This document shows, piece by piece, positions 24,101-34,524 of a stretch of DNA of 64,000 nucleotides. The DNA is from Liquidambar formosana (taxonomy: Eukaryota; Streptophyta; Magnoliopsida; Saxifragales; Altingiaceae). The notes beneath the pieces are model-generated. The model saw only the letters and a list, made by a program, of their open reading frames with translations. It had not been told where the DNA came from and searched no databases. The DNA lies in the NCBI GenBank assembly GCA_039720395.1, contig CM077826.1:24694430-24758429 (forward strand), in the 5' to 3' direction. A program made the translations under genes and the position numbers. How positions within the stretch are numbered: the stretch's first letter is position 1; each line of letters opens with the position of its first letter.

Positions 24101-27100
24101 CTACTAATAAAATTTATGTGGTTTGCTGCACCAATTTTAGTGGGTTCTTCCAAGGACTGAATCTCAATATTGATAGAAATATCGAGGGTCCAAAAATTGA
24201 GAAATATTGATAGGAAAAAAAAAAAAAGGTGGCAATATTGCCATAGCAAAAAAGTTTGCTTCCACAGCATTTCATACTAATTGACCAAATTGTCCCTATC
24301 AGTTGAAATAGAAAGAGACAGAGGAGAGAGAAACATCACTAAAATCAGAGAAAAGGGTAAGGAAAGAGTAAAAAAGAGGGAGAGAGAAAAGAGAGGAAAG
24401 AGGAAGGAAAGGCGTCAGCACTACAGCCATAACCACCGTTGATGGCTCACCGACAAAGAGAAGGAAGGCAGACCCTTCCAGATTAAGTTTCTCTTGTTCT
24501 CTCTCTCTGATTTTCTCTATCTAAAAGCAAGTAAGGAAGGAATTAATGGAGCTTTTCTGCTTACTACCGCCGGAGAAAAGGATCGAAAAAATCATTGTTT
24601 CATTATCTTTCCTTTCTCTCTTTCTTCTCCTGCCTTGTGCTGATTTTTTCTGCTGTATAGTTGGGTTTGATTAAGGTGTTTCCTGCTGTAAACTTTGGGT
24701 TTGAAGAAGGGCCTTTGTTGCTGGTTTCAGGGGGGTTTGCAGTTGAAAAATGTACGGCTGGTTTCAGTGAACTTGGTGTTGTAATGATGACTGGTTATGG
24801 GTGATTTTGGTGCTGAAATGGGCGTTGGTCGTGCGTGGTAGTGGTGCTAAAATGGTCGCTCTTGTGGGTGTTATTGGCTCTTTTTCCTTTTCCTTAAATC
24901 TGAACAAAGTTTTTATTTCAATTTGAATGAAAATCATTTGATTCATTTCAGTTCATTCCAGCTCTTCATTTTCTATTTGAACCCATGTCATCATCAACAG
25001 CATCACAAATAAATCGTTATTACTAAGCTTCAAGATATAGGCCCACTACTAGTGGAGAATGGCAAGAGATCTTGTTTGGGTGTTTCTACTATTTTATTCT
25101 CTCTTTCAAGTCTTTCTCTCTTAGTCTCTCCTGGCGGAATTTTGGTGATGTTTCTCTCTCCTCTATCTTTCTATTTTTAGTGATGGGCAATTTGGTCCAT
25201 TAGGAAAAAAATTCTGTGGAAGCTAACTTAGATATCAATTTAGATAAATGATAGAAGTTAGTAGTAAAATGTGGAAGTTTTCAATGAAACTTTAGATAAC
25301 TTAGATATCTAAGTTTTCAACTTAGATATCAATTTAGAATCAAAATATTGAAAATAAAAGGGGGAATTACAGATTGGTTCGGCTACGGGCAAAAAATTAC
25401 ACATCAATAGAAATGACTTCTAACTTCATAGTAAATGTTTAGTAAATGACAACTAGCTTAACTAAGGATGACTACTAATCATAATTATTTTCCCCTAGCT
25501 GGACCAATTTGTAATTCCCTCAAAATACAATGTGTCTAGGATAAGTACGTGGTGTACAGGGTGCAAAAAGTGCATGCCACTAAGCAAATAATGAACATAA
25601 ATTGGTACCACTTAGTCTAATATAACATTTAAATCTCATAAAACATTTTAAAAAAAATAAAATTCATTTACAATCTCAGTTTATTTTAGTGTTAAGAAGT
25701 TAATAGATTGTGGTTAAAGGATAATGCAAATGACTAACAAGTTGAAGTGAATACTTGTTTGTGCCAAGTTCGACTCTGGCCTTGTCAGGTTAAATGTCTA
25801 TTGAAGAAAGGAACTTGAAAATATAAAAGACACACTACATGAGTTTTAGTTCCTATACTATAAACCATGCTCAAAGCTGGCCTTGAAATAAGAATGAATA
25901 TTCATCAAACTATCCATGTTGAAGTTTCAAGTGAACAAGGCCTCTTATAAAAAAATCTGGGAAACAAAACAAAACAACACTAGACAAGACATAAGAAGAA
26001 GAAGATGTCATTTTTATTCGCTTTGAGTGTTTTGGGGCTGGTTTTTTAGAATTATGCTCTGTTGATTTGTATGTCTATCTTTTTTCTTGTGCTATGTTAA
26101 ATTTTCACTTCAATGACGATGCCAAGTGAATTGTATGATTATTTTTGCTATATTATGAGTAATTGTAAATTTAAGTTTCATATTTTATAGCTAGAGTTTC
26201 AGCGAAAACTCACGATTTTGCAAACTTTATTTATTTTTCTTATACTTCCATGATGTTGATATACTGATTAATATACTTCTATATTGCTATCTCAAATTCT
26301 CGACATATCTATCAATGCCGACACTGCTAAAACTACAACACCAAGAGCATCACAAGTGTTGTTAAGTGATGGCTTTAATTTGATAACCATCAACAAAATT
26401 TATAACTGCTTGATTGTATTTGGGCTTACATATAATGGTTAATGAATAATATGATGCATTTTGTAAGTACCTAATCTGTTTTATGATCTAAACATCTCTC
26501 CGTGTCTTGTCCTTAGATTGGTGCAGTGGATAAAGATTTTGGTAGGATGCTGCTAAAATATCCATGGGTCATTTCTACAAGCATTCAAGAAAACTATGAG
26601 GAGATCCTTTCTTTCTTCAGTCTGGAGAAGGTATGGTATCTTATTTGGTCATGTTTTCATGATTATCCAACCTTTTCTTCCAACGAGTATGCTTGACTAA
26701 TATCACTAGGGTGTCAATTAGCATGCAATTTGTGCCTATGATATGGATTTTAAAAATAAATAAAAAAACCTCTGTAGTCCTTATGTCACTGTTACAAGAC
26801 TTTATGTTAAATTTTAGGTTCTTGTTAAGTATGACTGTATGAGGACCAACTTCCAGGGCAATGTATTTTCATTATTTTCATTGACTGAACAAAGAAATTA
26901 TGGTCTGGATTTAATTCCTAATTAGCCTCTTCTTAGGTGAAAAGGAAGGGAATTGAGAGTACTCTAGCTTTTACTCACAACAGGTGCCAAATTGAATGAG
27001 TTGATCAGGTGTTGGTTATTTAATGTAAAAGGAGCAGCATTATTCCTTTAAGAAGCTGGAATAGGGGATTTACCAACCCAAATGTCATTAATCCCATTCC

Positions 27101-30100
27101 CCGATGATAACTAGGCTTGGTAGACACATCCCACTCTGTTACATCAGCACAATTCAAGTATTCAACTTTCCCTCCCCCCACTCCCCGCCTCACACTGCAT
27201 TAAGTATCCAAAATCCCCATAAAGAACACCCTTGTAAACTAGTTGCACCTTGTTCTGAATGTTTCATTGTGCTGAATCTGTTCTACCCTGGAATAGTGGA
27301 TTTACCACCCCATATGCCATTATTTCCACTCCCTTATGATGAGTAGGCTTGATTAGACAAGTCCCACTCTGTTAAGTCAGCACAATTCAACTTTCCCTCC
27401 CCCTTTCCCTGCCTCGCATTGCTGTAAGTATCCAAAATCCCCATAAAGAACTTTTCTATAAAAAAATATTTGGCCCCTTGTAAATGTAATTGAACCTTGT
27501 TCTGGAAATATTGTTCATTGTGCTGAATCTGTTGTATGCTGGACTTTTTGGATGGGAAAGGTTTATTTTAGAAAAAAATGATCAGGAATCGCATGGGTGG
27601 GAGCCATGCATGGAAAACACGCGCTTGCATGTGAAAGTCACTGCATGGCTTCCAGCCGTGCGATCTGTCACAGTCTGGACAGTCTGAACTTGGTCATCTC
27701 CCCTTATTTTAGATACTGTATCTATATAATTTGCTGCACCAGAGGAGGTGGGGTTGGGTGTAATTAGTATGGTTGCATTTTCTAATTGCTAGTGTATCAG
27801 CTTTGCCTATAGATCTGGTATATGATCTGGCACTTTTCCCTCAGCAGTTCCACTTAATGGGAAACAAAGGGGTATTACTTAGTTCTGTTAATACTTGATA
27901 AGAAAAATTTTCATGGCAGGTGCCGAAAGTGAGTGTTGACTGTGCAATCAAAAGTTGGCCACATCTGTTGGGTTGTTCAACTAGCAAGCTGAAGTTGATG
28001 GTGGAACAGTTTGGTGAGTTAGGTGTTCAAAACAAGAAGTTGGGTCAGGTTATTGCTACAAGTCCTCAACTTCTACTTCGGAAACCTCAAGAATTTCTTA
28101 AGGTGGGTGTTTTCATGTTTTATCCTCATCCGTGGCATTTCTACAAAAATATTTCCCTTAGTTTATTGGCAGTTACATCATGACTATTTCCATGCTAGAT
28201 GTCACTATTTCCTCCAAAAGGAAGAGTATTGCCGAGTAGTTTTTCTAACTAGAAAATAAAATATTGAAGAAAGTGGTGTGCTGTTCAGTCTTATGCAAAT
28301 AAGGAAATCTCCATGTGCATATATACACGGTTCTATTCTTTTTTAAATAAATAAATAAAAATTTCCTTGCTCCTAATCTTGCCATCAAGTGTTCGAAAGA
28401 TAGTTTAATTGATAAAAAGTTTCTATTTGAACTTGAGCACATGCAAGTTGCCTCTTCCTGAGTCAAGGTTCATAGGAACTGTATGTGTCTATTTTTTTAT
28501 TATTATTATTATTTTTTTTAATAAGAAACAGTTTTATTGAAGCAAGAAAAGAGATCATACATTAGATTTCCTCCTAGGAAAAAACACAGAAACTATACCA
28601 GGCAAAACCAAAAGCCAAAAACTATACCCACAAGTATACCCTTGCTATACAAGTGAATGATATACCAAAACTGTCCCAAAGAGGAAGAAAAGGCCCTCTG
28701 GAAGACTCTAGGATAGAAGCTTCTCTCTTTCCAACTCATCTACCTTCCCATTAGCTGACCCTGCTACCCAAAAAGCTTCATAGACAATATTCCTAGCTGT
28801 GTCCAAGAAGCCTCATGACCCCTTCATAATATATTTTTTTTATTTGTTTATTACTATATGCAATAAATTGTCTCTATGTGCCAGATTCTAGTTTGTGCTC
28901 TAATTCATAGTCTAGGCCTGTTTACACCAAATCATATCATTAACAACATATATGGGATCTCTGCAACTCGTATTTGATCTCATTCTCGACCTAGGGTTTG
29001 AGTCAACCATCCCTGAGGGGCTCTCTCTCTAAAGATTACAAGTGGCAAACTCTACCTTAAGGGACTATATCTGCTTGGGCAATCTCCCAAACAGTGATTA
29101 TGAATGGCAAATACCACTCCCATCAACCTTGTTGCCTCCTCTTCTTTTTGTCTTCTACTCATTTTTTTTAATCATGGATTTTTGCAATTTTTGTTTGCGA
29201 TAAACTTTGAACCAATTATTTAGGGTTCCTTAAGGAGTATTGGATTTTGTTATTGTGGTTTGCTATGCTTGATTCTGGGAAATTTATAAACAGAATGAAA
29301 AATGCCAAGCTGGAAAAAACATGTATAAGGAGGATTCCAAGAGTTGAATTGAAAAATATATGTTGTGCAGCACAACTCAAGAACCGATCTGAATCAGAAC
29401 CAAAATTTCTCGAGTTGGTTTGGTTCAGTTCCTTTTGCTAGTTGGTCTTGGGTTAGGTTTTTGAGAACCGACTTTGGTTGGTTCAGGTCTGGGTTGATGC
29501 TAATCCATACTGAGTTGCAGCCCTTTCAATTCTCCTCGTGCTGGTTCATAATTAGTTCTTGATGTTTTGTAAAAGAATGATACTATGTTGAATGCATTGG
29601 TACACTTATAAAAGTGTTTTTAATTTACAATATAACAATTGTTGCTGGGTGATTTTCTCAAACTTCCTTCTCTCCTCAGGTAGTTTCATTTTTAGAAGAT
29701 TTGGGATTTGATAGGGAAACCGTAGGCAGAATACTTGGCCGCTGTCCAGAAATTTTTGCTACCAGCATTGAGAAAACTCTTAAGAAGAAGCTTGAATTCC
29801 TTACTAGTATTGGTGTCTCTAAAGACCTCCCTCGGGTTATCAGAAAATATCCAGAGCTTTTCGTATCCGACATTGACAGAACCTTACTTCCTCGGTAAAT
29901 ATCTCAGTTCTCAGATATATTTAATTTAGAAATTTTGCTAAATTTTTTTTATATTTTAAAATCATCAGATCCTTACTTTTTTTAAATTTATGAAATGGGA
30001 TCTACTGAATATAGTCATTGAACAAAATTGCATGATCATGTATTTGATGCCTCATTAAACCTCATGAAACTGATTGGAAGTTTTTGAAAACCAGTTCTTA

Positions 30101-30864
30101 TACCATAACCCACATATTTTCAGTGTGATGATAATTTTTACTTTCAAGGGCAGCAGTCGTCTTGAGGGGTGCGTTGCCACTCAAATCATGCCATGTGGAA
30201 AATAAAATCAGACTCAGCCATAATTATGGTGGCCTAATTTTTTGACCAAATGACCCGAGTTGGGTAGAAAGATTTCCTCATTTGATATTTTACTATTGTT
30301 CTGAGAAATGATTATTGAATAACAACTATTGGATTATAGAAGGTTTGAGGTTTCTTCTGTATCTGCACATCTGTTATATATTTGATTATTACAATGCATA
30401 ATAGAACTTAAAAATAAGAATTCAAAAAATTTATAACCACTGGTTGTTGCTTTGGTGTCAGTCCACCTGTGTAAATGATAGCCAGTCACTTTGCTTGTGT
30501 TGTAATTTGATCCTGTGGTTTGGTGGGCAGGATGAAGTATTTAATGAAGACAGGGCTATCAAAGAGGGATGTTGCATTCATGGTTCGTAGGTTCTCTCCT
30601 TTATTAGGGTACGGCATTGACGATGTTTTGAGACCAAAGCTAGAATTCCTTGTTAACACCATGGAGAAGCCAGTAAGGGATGTGGTGGACTATCCAAGGT
30701 ATTTCAGCTACTCATTGGAGAAGAAGATAAAGCCCAGATTCTGGGTGCTGAAGGGTAGAAATGTGGAATGTAGCCTAAAAGAAATGTTGGGTAAGAATGA
30801 TGAGGAATTTGCTGCTGAGTTTATGGGTGTTGGAAGAATGCTTGTACCCCCTCCCTCTTCTTAG
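11299..30864 (+). CDS. MTERF2: mTERF family protein, probably MTERF2/EMB2219-like, 604 aa
   Basis: Exons: 11299-11883, 14610-14747, 14918-15163, 26517-26630, 27920-28102, 29680-29894 and 30531-30864; GT/AG throughout, 1,815 nt in frame. I start at the ATG at 11299 (MLTMFSKFLP); a second Met is three residues on. The Ser/Asn-rich N-terminus looks like an organelle transit peptide. From about residue 240 the protein is a run of mTERF repeats with the usual x-P-x-(L/I)(L/F) signature: SFPRLLLLSLE, IFPPIVFYDIE, KYPWVISTSI, SWPHLLGCST, TSPQLLLRK, RCPEIFATSI, KYPELFVSDI, RFSPLLGYGI, DYPRYFSYSLE. mTERF proteins are helical-repeat nucleic-acid binders that act in organelle transcription, RNA maturation or translation. 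The family call is firm. The MTERF2 assignment rests on length (Arabidopsis about 641 aa) and recollection. Intron 3 is 11,353 bp and full of transposons; intron 1 holds a decayed copy of part of exon 1. Confidence 0.88.
12986..13291 (+). pseudogene. Duplicated 3' half of MTERF2-like exon 1, inside intron 1
   Basis: This matches exon 1 bases 11578-11883 over the same 306-nt length, starting at a shared CAAGAATTC. Exon residues SIEIAKNSPRYVKMLID correspond to FIEIMLSSLYYVKLMVD. Exon YMAKEKGDNGKVPFLES corresponds to YMAQEKDYNGVEMILFLER, and LPGLIDKV to LPCLIHEV. The first half has an in-frame stop (after VDKP) and a frameshift. The last 120 nt (13172-13291) stay open, start after a CACAG acceptor-like site, end at a GAA/GTGAGC donor-like site and are phase 0 at both ends. 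Inclusion would add 40 residues without breaking the frame. It is most likely a decaying duplicate, but cryptic or alternative exon use is possible. Confidence 0.75.
13600..13800 (-). mobile_element. Ty1-copia remnant, RNase H C-terminus
   Basis: The minus strand reads NPKFHD, then (after a one-base shift) EVDYHFIKD, then VMNKIPTPNVKPKDQLRD and DIFTKALGK. This is the end of the copia RNase H domain (compare NPVFHERTKHIEVDCHFVR ... DIFTKAL). Frameshifts and stops show it is dead. I could not bound the element. It lies in intron 1 of the MTERF2-like gene, about 310 bp past the duplicated exon. Confidence 0.7.
15204..16329. mobile_element. Mutator-like TIR element, 1,126 bp, with perfect 9-bp TSD
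   Basis: The TSD TTTATATAA occurs at 15195-15203 and 16330-16338. The left end (GGACTTGGCTATTGCCACCA) and the reverse complement of the right end (GGGGCAGGCTATTGCCACCA) form a TIR of roughly 38-60 bp, continuing with AAGCACTCTA / AAATACTCTA. A 9-bp TSD is the Mutator-superfamily hallmark. No transposase is seen, so it is non-autonomous. The interior includes a GC-richer minus-strand open stretch (15855-16163) that might be captured host sequence. A 19-bp direct repeat (TACATGAGAGGGAAACCG) occurs near 15728 and 15899. It inserted 40 bp into intron 3 of the MTERF2-like gene. The element at 51498-51911 has the same terminal sequence. Confidence 0.85.
16903..16923. repeat. Poly(C) run
   Basis: A run of about 21 C followed by CTCTCTCT in intron 3 of the MTERF2-like gene. 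Long G/C homopolymers like this one, and those near 33098, 35910, 53397 and 63830, are likely length-error spots in an assembly. Confidence 0.9.
17158..17884. mobile_element. Candidate TIR element with GGCG-rich ends
   Basis: Left AATATTTTAAAAGGCG and right GGCGAGTTTTTTAAAACATT are roughly complementary. The inner left side is a short array of GAGGC(G/A)TGGGG..GCAAGCC units (about 17172-17250), and the inner right carries AAGCCCTGTGGCG and CCTCAGGGCGAG. The octamer ACCCGACC occurs at both sides, but 26 bp outside the right TIR, so I do not treat it as a TSD. Confidence 0.3.
18099..18140. repeat. (CT)n microsatellite
   Basis: About 20 CT units with one T interruption, immediately outside the left arm of the 18200-22612 inverted repeat. 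Confidence 0.9.
18490..21856 (-). mobile_element. LINE with perfect 15-bp TSD, internally deleted, interrupted by a MULE
   Basis: The TSD TATTCACTTTATACC is at 18475-18489 and 21857-21871. The poly(A) end is the T run at 18490-18498, so the LINE reads right to left. Near its 5' end an ORF1-like frame starts at 21817 (MGKIFQIEGKTFEISVIDEN). It resumes after the nested MULE with GRALFFFEFPFNHNKSMVII, like the DUF4283-type ORF1 of plant LINEs. From 19488 down the frame is the ORF2 C-terminus: KFWKDMWCSNLPL, the zf-RVT region with CALCKQDVETVDHLFIHC, then after a frameshift IWKERNARTFDGIEKS. The catalytic RT core is missing. Removing the MULE leaves about 1.6 kb, so this copy lost about 3 kb internally yet kept both ends, either as a deletion derivative that moved in trans or by later deletion. 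Confidence 0.88.
19903..21661. mobile_element. Mutator-like element, 1,759 bp, perfect 9-bp TSD, inside the LINE
   Basis: The TSD TAAATTTTT is at 19894-19902 and 21662-21670. Termini are GGGAAAATTAGGGAAAAGTC on the left and, reverse-complemented, GGAGGCTTTGGCCACAAGTC on the right, followed on both sides by CCA..TT.T.G.AC-type matches. The body is AT-rich on the left; on the right it has a GA-rich stretch resembling the reverse complement of a plant CTCTCT 5' UTR. No transposase is visible. It interrupts the LINE ORF1 frame, so it is younger than the LINE. Its end resembles that of the element at 36467-38287. Confidence 0.82.
22619..22770. mobile_element. Small foldback element, 152 bp
   Basis: The left end GGTTAGCACGTGCTGATATA pairs with the right end (reverse complement GGTCAACATGTGTTGATATA). 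Between them is a second hairpin (22655-22730) with 24-bp arms reading GCATTGGGGTTGTACCTTGT and its complement. Each end itself contains the near-palindrome GCTGATATAACTTATATCAAC. The end motif recurs in the element at 61782-62028, so these are two members of one family. Confidence 0.65.
22771..23069. mobile_element. MITE with about 85-bp terminal inverted repeats, 299 bp
   Basis: The left arm begins ACACTTACACCCGTCAATAT and continues through TTTCGCCAATCCAATCCAAC, CGTTGGATTACATATTC and ATGCACGTCATGCAT. The right arm is its reverse complement with few differences (GCATGACGTGCAT, GAATATGTAATCCAATGGTTGG, ATATTGACGGGTGTAAGTGT). The central 110 bp is AT-rich. It directly abuts the 22619-22770 foldback. 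It is non-coding. Confidence 0.8.
23365..23946. mobile_element. hAT-like MITE, 582 bp, perfect 8-bp TSD
   Basis: The octamer GTCATGCT is at 23357-23364 and 23947-23954. The TIRs are CATACTTATTCAACCTAGAC and, reverse-complemented at the right, TATAGTCATTAAACCTAGAC. Subterminal sequence is rich in GGTTCACCGG / CCGGTTCAAC-type motifs on both sides. An 8-bp TSD with such ends fits the hAT superfamily. No transposase. Located in intron 3 of the MTERF2-like gene. Confidence 0.8.
24012..24039. repeat. (AC)n microsatellite
   Basis: About 14 AC units in intron 3 of the MTERF2-like gene. Confidence 0.95.
24258..25223. mobile_element. TIR element, about 970 bp, Pack-MULE candidate
   Basis: Left GCTTCCACAGCATTTCATAC then TAATTGACCAAATTGTCCCT pairs with right GGGCAATTTGGTCCATTAGG and AATTCTGTGGAAGC. 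The TIR may extend 20 bp further out on both sides, and I found no TSD. The interior has a GA-rich stretch, CTCTCTCT-rich 5'-UTR-like DNA and GC-richer segments with coding-like composition, but no protein I recognise. Confidence 0.5.
27056..27538. repeat. Tandem duplication, two diverged units of 232 and 251 bp
   Basis: Unit 1 (27056-27287) and unit 2 (27288-27538) both begin CTGGAATAG(G/T)GGATTTACCA. They share in order CCCACTCTGTTA, TCAGCACAATTCAA, GTATCCAAAATCCCCATAAA, ACCTTGTTCTG and TTCATTGTGCTGAATCTGTT. A third CTGGA start occurs at 27539 without the rest. Unit 2 has an extra 20-25 bp. It lies in intron 4 of the MTERF2-like gene. Confidence 0.85.
28495..28830 (-). mobile_element. Retroelement 3' tail with poly(A), minus strand
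   Basis: Read on the minus strand, this ends ...TTGCTTCAATAAAACTG, TTTCTTATT and then an A-rich run (TTATTATT...TTTTTTTT on the plus strand, 28492-28520), as in the 3' ends of LINE or other non-LTR copies. Upstream it shows no conserved domain, only a weakly open frame. It lies in intron 5 of the MTERF2-like gene. Confidence 0.4.
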
Positions 30865-31255
30865 TTAAATGATATAATGTGTACCATCAGAAAACAGTAG
30901 AATAGCGGCTTCTCTCTTGTATATAGGAAATCTCACGTCTTAAAGGGGTGTTTTGTTTGATGACACAAAAAGTGTCCCCAACTTGTTTATAGCATTCTTT
31001 ATAGGGATGTGGTAATAGAAAAATGAAGATAAATATCTTGAGCCAAGGGAATTAAGTCCCTTTCTTATTTAGTTGACGTTAGTGTGTTATTTTCAGAAAC
31101 GCAAGGATTTCCCTGATATGTCCTCTGCCCCCAACATTTTCCTTCTTTTAGAATGAAGTTTTTGGATGCTAAAATATGCTACCAAAATAAAAAAGCAACT
31201 GCTAATTTTCAGCCCGATTTTCAGTTCAGGTAACGACTGTTTTTGTTTCTCTTTC

Positions 31256-32919
31256 TTTTTTTTTTTTTTTTTTTTTTTTGAATCAAATAAAAGGGTTGCA
31301 AGCATCATAGACCATCCTAAGATCCCAATTATGTTGGCACCATGGAAAACCCAAATCATGTGCTATAACCGATCTTTTATTAAAATAAAGGAAAACAACA
31401 TTGGAAAAATAAAAGAAAAAGAACAGTCAAGAGAAAGCTCACTCCACAAGACAATTAAGGTCTAAATTTATAATAAGGTAAACCATACATATCCCTAATA
31501 GTAATAGGCAAAACCTTCATACGAGCTGTCCACCACTAAGTAAAGTTAGAAGATCCCAAACCCAGATTGGCACATTTATCAGCTGTAGCATTACCCTCAT
31601 GAAAAATATGACTAAACTAGTATGCTTCAGGTAAAATTGACAGTTCAGTCAACAAGTTTTCAACTTCTATGGAGGCATATAGATAGGATTGTTCAAGCAT
31701 TGAACAATTGAAGAAGAATCACATTCTAACCATAAGCGCTTCCAACCCTTAGACCAAGCATGTTCAATCCCAATGATAACAGTTAAGAACTCCGCAAAGA
31801 AAGCTGACCGAGTCCTAATACTAGCACCAAAAGTGCCTTTAACAAAACCACGACAATTTGAAAAACACCACCACTAGTAGTTGGACCCGGATTGCCTTTG
31901 GCAAAGCCATCTGTATTTAATTTAATCCAAGAAGGGGAAGGTGGATGCCATCGAACAAGGGTTATGGCTGGAACCTTCACATCCTTTACCCTAAAAGAGT
32001 GAAGAACAAAAAGATAATTAATGAGATTTCTCATTGTGCCCGAACTAACTTTACCCACATCATACAACATAGATTTTATATGAAGACAACCCCATCGAAA
32101 ATTTGGCTTAACATCCTCAAGTCTCAATAAATTCCGAGAGTGCCAAATATAATAGAAAACCATCATAGCTCTCACAAGCCAGAGATTAAAAACTTGAGAG
32201 CTTAATTTTTAACTCGAAATATAATTCCAAAAACCAATAATGCTAAGCCCCGGCAACGGCAATGTTATGTGAAAAACTGAAAAGAACCACTGCCAAATAG
32301 AGGAAGCAAACTCACAGCACAAGAACAGATGATTGGCATCCTCAAAATGACTAGGTTTAGCACAAAGACCACAGCAGGAACCTTTAGGACAACCCCTCCT
32401 TTGTAGTTGATCATCAATAAGTAACCTGTTCCACAATAATCCCCAAACCAAAACTGAAAATTGAGGAAGAATAAAATTCTTCCAAAGATGAGTAGTCCAA
32501 TGGGTATCAATGTTTTTTCATAAGATTGAACTCGATAGTATTCACTTTTTAAGTGAGGTAAATGCCACTAAACTCTTATGCCATTAACAAGTAATCAATT
32601 ATTTAGTGGCCCATTCTAATTCTAATTCTAATAAACATTAGTTTACAGTTTGGCTTGGATTTGGCCTGCTGCCATGTCGTGATGGGTTTTATCAGATCGA
32701 TCTCCTATTGCATATCACAACAACAAATAACACATAAGATCATTTAGGCCTTCCAAACCTTTTAAATCAAAGTAGAATTAGGTTTGGGTTCACTTATCCC
32801 AAAAACAAAAAAAAACAAAAACCAAAAAAAAAAAAAAGAATTGGTTTGGGTTGCTTTCTCAATCCTTCTCTGATACCAAGCCAAGTGAAGGATTCAGCTT
32901 TCAGAGGCGTGTATTCTCA

Positions 32920-32965
<46 letters not shown>

Positions 32966-33870
32966 TTTTCAATAATAATGTACATATGAAAAAATACTAA
33001 ATACTTTTAATCGTATAAATTCGTTATATTAATCTTGCTATCTCTGAGTTTGCTTATGAATATATTTTAATAAGGATTGAAAATGGGTTTTTTTTTTGGG
33101 GGGGGGGGGGGGTTGGGGGGAGGAATTGAAATGGTTGACATAATGTTTACATTTACATAAGCAGAGCATTTGGTGACATATAATCGTATAAATTGATTAT
33201 ATGATTATAATAAACACTTGGTATGATAGTGCTTATAATAAACACTTATTTGTTTTAATGTATTAAGTTTTACTTATCCAAAAAAAATTTAACTTATCCA
33301 AAAAAAAAAAAACACTTATTTGACTCTTCATTCACTATGAAAATTGATAGCCATATTAGAATATATTTGTTTGAAAAAAAAAAAATGAAAGCTAAAAGGG
33401 AACGAAAATGAATGGAATTTTTTTGAATTCTCATGCAACTTATAATTCAGAACACTGCCCTTGGACGAGAAACAACATCCCAACAAACTAGCTAATCCTG
33501 ACACGAAATATATTGGAATACTAGACGTCTAGACAGCACAACTTTAACTAAAAGTAAACCAAACCAACCCCACCTCTTCTCTCGAAATTAAGGCCTTCCT
33601 CCACTCATCTCCACTCTATCAATAATTGGGTTCCAAAAAGATTGACATTGTGAATTTCCCTTAGAGGAAGCCCTAAATAAGTCAAATGCCATTGTCCTGT
33701 AGAACATTCAAAGACATAGTAAGCCTATGAATTTTATCATTATCACTGTTAAGACCCACTACACAAGTCTTACTCATACTAACCTTTGAACACAAAAAAA
33801 CCTACAGACTGTAAATTCAAAAACTTAGCCTCATCCCTAGAAGAAAAGATGAAAGTATCCTCTACATTTA
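31256..33870 (-). mobile_element. Decayed LINE: RT thumb, zinc region and RNase H, minus strand
   Basis: The 3' end is marked by poly(A) (T run 31256-31279). Reading leftward: at about 33870-33590 a broken RT frame gives SSRDEAKFLNLQS and WHLTYLGLPL with NPIIDRVE-like DNA. At about 32510-32210 comes the zf-RVT region (CCGLCAKPSHFEDANHLFLC, IWQWFF). At 32175-31490 comes RNase H (SWIKLNTDGFAKGNPGPTTS, then AWSKGWKRLWLECDS, then HEGNATADKCANLG). The order matches RNase-H-bearing plant LINEs. Between 32520 and 33590 the element is interrupted by simple repeats and unrelated AT-rich DNA. Several stops and frameshifts make it inactive. It lies downstream of the MTERF2-like stop. Confidence 0.8.
32926..32961. 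repeat. (CT)n microsatellite
   Basis: About 18 CT units between the two parts of the decayed LINE. A poly(G) run follows near 33098-33112. Confidence 0.9.
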
Positions 33871-33903
33871 GATTCGTTGTAAGTGATTGTAACATAAAAT
33901 TAA

Positions 33904-34442
33904 GGGTAAAATGCAGAAAACCCCCCTCTATTTATACCCATTTTGCAAGATACCCCCCTCTAAAAAAAAACTCAACAAAAAAACCCCCTATATTATGCCA
34001 GGGGGTACGCCGTTAACGGAGATGTTAAATGTCCATTATGCCCTTGTACGGAAAAATAATAAAATATTAGTATTTGACATTTTTAAATGGTTTTTAAAAA
34101 ATATATATGAAATGACCCTTTTACCCTAACCCTTAACACTTTAAGCAAAACCCTTTAGCACAATCTGACTTTTTCCGGCAGTGCCGAGGTTGATTGCCGG
34201 AATCTGACTATTTCCCGACGAAGCTGAATGGTTAATTTGCCGGAAGCTGATGGAAATTGATGGGTTTTGGGTTTTCAAAGAGCAGAGAAGAGAAGAAAAG
34301 AGGTTTAGCGTACAAAAGGGTTGTCCCTCAAACGAGCCAAAAGGTGATTTTCCGGCAACCATTGCCGGAGAAGATGACCCCAAAAGGGTTTTTTTTTTTC
34401 CTTTTTTATTACCCTATTTTCATTCTCTCTCTTCTGTGTTTG

Positions 34443-34524
<82 letters not shown>

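Noticed and set aside
29363..29523. Possible very short hAT MITE in intron 5 of the MTERF2-like gene
   Set aside because: The end-like motifs (GTGCAGCACAACTC and GAGTTGCAGCCC) are only roughly complementary and no TSD is seen.
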